From Methylomarinum sp964442675 (lineage in GTDB: Bacteria > Pseudomonadota > Gammaproteobacteria > Methylococcales > Methylomonadaceae), in the NCBI GenBank assembly GCA_964442675.1, contig CAYUAE010000095.1, positions 1-7,705 on the forward strand: DNA of 7,705 nucleotides, given 5' to 3'. The notes under the pieces were generated by a model. It was given only the letters and a program-made list of their open reading frames with translations, made no database searches and was not told where the DNA came from. Of this stretch, positions 5,916 through 7,705 are shown one piece after another; the stretch's first letter is position 1, and each line of letters opens with the position of its first letter. Position numbers and translations under genes: made by a program.

Positions 5916-7705
5916 TTAATTTTGTTGCTCCAGCATCGTGATAATTGCTTGACTGAGTTCCTGTTTGAGATCTTCACGGACAATCGGCTGATCTTCTGTA
6001 TCGGTCAGATAAAAAACATCTTCAACCCGACTGCCGATTGTGGTGATTTTAGCATCATGGATTTGTAAGCCAAACTGCATGAATACCTGGCTAAACAGTG
6101 TCAACAAGCCACTGCGGTCGGTCGTTACAATTTCCAGGACGGTATATTTATCACTGCGATCCGGTAAAAATGAAATACGCGTTTTTATCGGGAAATAGCG
6201 CGCCTGGCGAGACTGGCGTTTAAAACGGTTAGGCGGGACTAATTTTTTCTGCTGCAGGTTTTTTTTCAATGTATTAGCGATCTGAGTTTCCCGGTAAAGA
6301 TCATCAATCGCGGCGCCAGATTGCTCTAAGACCTGAAAGCTGTTTAAAACGTGCTGATGGGTGGTCGTAATAATGCGTGCATCCAGAATATTCAAGCCTA
6401 ACTGATCCAGGGTTGAGGCGCAGATCGAAAAAATGCCTTTATCGTTGTGTGCATAGACAAATATTTCCACACTGCCGCGTTGCGTTTGCGGGCGCAGTAA
6501 AACCAAGGGTAAATCATCCTTTTTGACGCCAGCGATGGCCAGGGTATGCCAGACGATTTCTTCGGCTGGATAACGGATGAAATAATCATCTTCCACCGCA
6601 AAATTTTCCCAGCAAGCCTGGATTTTATGCTCTGGAAAGCCTGCTTGCAGCAGACCTTTTATGGCTTCCTGCCTGTTTTGCTGGTAAATTTCAGAGCGTT
6701 CAACCGGGTTGTCGAGGCCGCGGTGCAAGGCATTGTGGGTGGCGATATATAAATCGCGAAGCAAGTGGTCTTTCCAGTCATTCCAGAGTTCCGGGTTGGT
6801 TGCGCGAATATCGGCGACAGTCAATAAATACAGATAATTCAGCTTTTTAATGGTTCCGACCTGGCTTGCGAATTCAAAAATGATATCCGGGTCACTGATA
6901 TCCTTTTTTTGTGCGGTTATCGACATCAACAGATGACTTTTAACCAGCCAGACAATGGTATTCGTATCAGATTCACTCAACTGATGCTGTTGGCAAAATT
7001 GACGGGCAATATCTGCACCGATAATCGAGTGATTACCGTTCCGGCCTTTACCAATATCATGAAACAAACCCGCTAGATACAGCAGTTCGGGTTTTGGAAT
7101 CAGCATAAAAATATTATTACAGAAGGGTAATTCATCATTATGCTTTTCCAGCGCAAAACGTCTTAAATTGCGGATCAAAAAAAGCGTATGTTCATCCGTC
7201 GTATAAATATGAAACAGGTCATATTGCATACGCGCCACGATATGTGCAAACTCGGGTAGATAGGCGCCTAAAATACCGTAGCGGTTCATGCGCCGGAGCT
7301 GATGTGTCAGGCCTTTGCCTTGGGAAAAAAAACGCAAAAAAAGTTGATTGGCTTTTTTGTTATGACGAAAATCGTCATCAATGAGACTAATATTTTTTCG
7401 GATTAAACGCAGAGTGCTGGCTCGGATACCTTTAATACTAGGTAACTGTTGTTGTAATAAAAAAATCTCCAGCAAGGTCAGCGGGTTTTCTTCAAAGACT
7501 TTATTGCGATTGACCTGAACATAGCCATTGATCACTGAAAAGGCCTGCGAAACAGGGACCAATTTGCGTTTTTTATGTTTGAGAATAAAGCGTTCATTGA
7601 ACAACTGTAATAGCATCTCGTTGAGTTGCTCAATATTGACCACGGTTTTAAAATAAAACTGCATCAAGGCTTCAACATCACTTTCTTCCTGTGCCGTTAA
7701 AAAAC
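5916..7705 (-). CDS. glnD: PII uridylyltransferase/uridylyl-removing enzyme GlnD, C-terminal part
   Basis: The frame is open from the right edge to TAA at 5918-5916 and shows 595 residues of an enzyme that is normally about 850-900 residues long. The missing N-terminus would carry the nucleotidyltransferase domain. GlnD senses glutamine and adds or removes UMP on PII proteins, thereby controlling GlnE and NtrB/NtrC. The visible part begins with the segment before NIEQLNEMLLQLF. An HD domain follows, with GLFHDIGKGRNGNHS (H-D codons at 7061-7056) and WLVKSHLLMS, for uridylyl removal. Next come TVADIRATNPELWNDWK and then two glutamine-sensing ACT domains, VEIFVYAHNDKGIFS (around 6290-6480) and LEIVTTDRSGLLTLF (around 5950-6150). 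The TTG and ATG at 7667 and 7662 lie inside the conserved sequence and are not the start. The gene converges on the PilZ gene. Nothing visible is damaged. Confidence 0.95.
   Translation of the reverse strand, partial: FLTAQEESDVEALMQFYFKTVVNIEQLNEMLLQLFNERFILKHKKRKLVPVSQAFSVINGYVQVNRNKVFEENPLTLLEIFLLQQQLPSIKGIRASTLRLIRKNISLIDDDFRHNKKANQLFLRFFSQGKGLTHQLRRMNRYGILGAYLPEFAHIVARMQYDLFHIYTTDEHTLFLIRNLRRFALEKHNDELPFCNNIFMLIPKPELLYLAGLFHDIGKGRNGNHSIIGADIARQFCQQHQLSESDTNTIVWLVKSHLLMSITAQKKDISDPDIIFEFASQVGTIKKLNYLYLLTVADIRATNPELWNDWKDHLLRDLYIATHNALHRGLDNPVERSEIYQQNRQEAIKGLLQAGFPEHKIQACWENFAVEDDYFIRYPAEEIVWHTLAIAGVKKDDLPLVLLRPQTQRGSVEIFVYAHNDKGIFSICASTLDQLGLNILDARIITTTHQHVLNSFQVLEQSGAAIDDLYRETQIANTLKKNLQQKKLVPPNRFKRQSRQARYFPIKTRISFLPDRSDKYTVLEIVTTDRSGLLTLFSQVFMQFGLQIHDAKITTIGSRVEDVFYLTDTEDQPIVREDLKQELSQAIITMLEQQN

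Noticed and set aside
5865..6068. 67-residue + strand frame across the PilZ-glnD junction
   Set aside because: Most of it is antisense to the conserved C-terminal ACT domain of glnD, and it has no recognisable family features.
7662..7667. Start codon of a short glnD at TTG 7667 or ATG 7664
   Set aside because: The frame stays open upstream to the window edge, and the residues before it (FLTAQEESDVEAL) continue the conserved GlnD sequence. The gene is cut by the window and not shortened.

Overview
The window looks like ordinary chromosomal housekeeping DNA from a gammaproteobacterium. The alaC, hom, thrC order, the GlnD type and the LpxH-like phosphoesterase would fit a methanotroph-like (Methylococcales) genome, but that placement is an inference from remembered protein similarity and was not tested. 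Base composition is mid-range and looks even throughout, with no island-like stretch.

Layout. Positions 1-55 hold the last 17 codons of an upstream gene, probably lolA. A long nested inverted repeat (about 78-172) follows, then a good sigma70-type promoter. Next is a three-gene amino-acid operon on the + strand: alaC (glutamate-pyruvate aminotransferase), hom (homoserine dehydrogenase, best read from a TTG start at 1485) and thrC (threonine synthase). It closes with a strong rho-independent terminator at 4059-4086. The operon links alanine synthesis to two steps of the aspartate-to-threonine pathway; homoserine kinase is not in the window. thrC is interrupted by exactly 100 N, but the 55 bases before the gap are identical to the 55 bases after it. 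Collapsing the duplicate gives one intact 360-residue enzyme, so the break is an assembly artefact and not a pseudogene.

A two-gene unit follows: a 268-residue calcineurin-like phosphoesterase of the UDP-2,3-diacylglucosamine diphosphatase family and, one base later, a 78-residue two-helix membrane protein with a very basic tail. Both suggest an envelope-related role. The AT-rich interval 5237-5403 carries three short palindromes and leads into a stand-alone PilZ-domain protein, a predicted c-di-GMP receptor.

The rest of the window, on the - strand and convergent with the PilZ gene, is the C-terminal two thirds of glnD, the bifunctional PII uridylyltransferase/uridylyl-removing enzyme. It contains the HD domain and both ACT domains and runs off the right edge.

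I found no CRISPR array, tRNA, rRNA, transposase, prophage gene, toxin-antitoxin pair or candidate novel defence system. The points worth a second look are the artefactual gap in thrC, the start codon of hom, the nested inverted repeat at the left end and the palindrome cluster before the PilZ gene.
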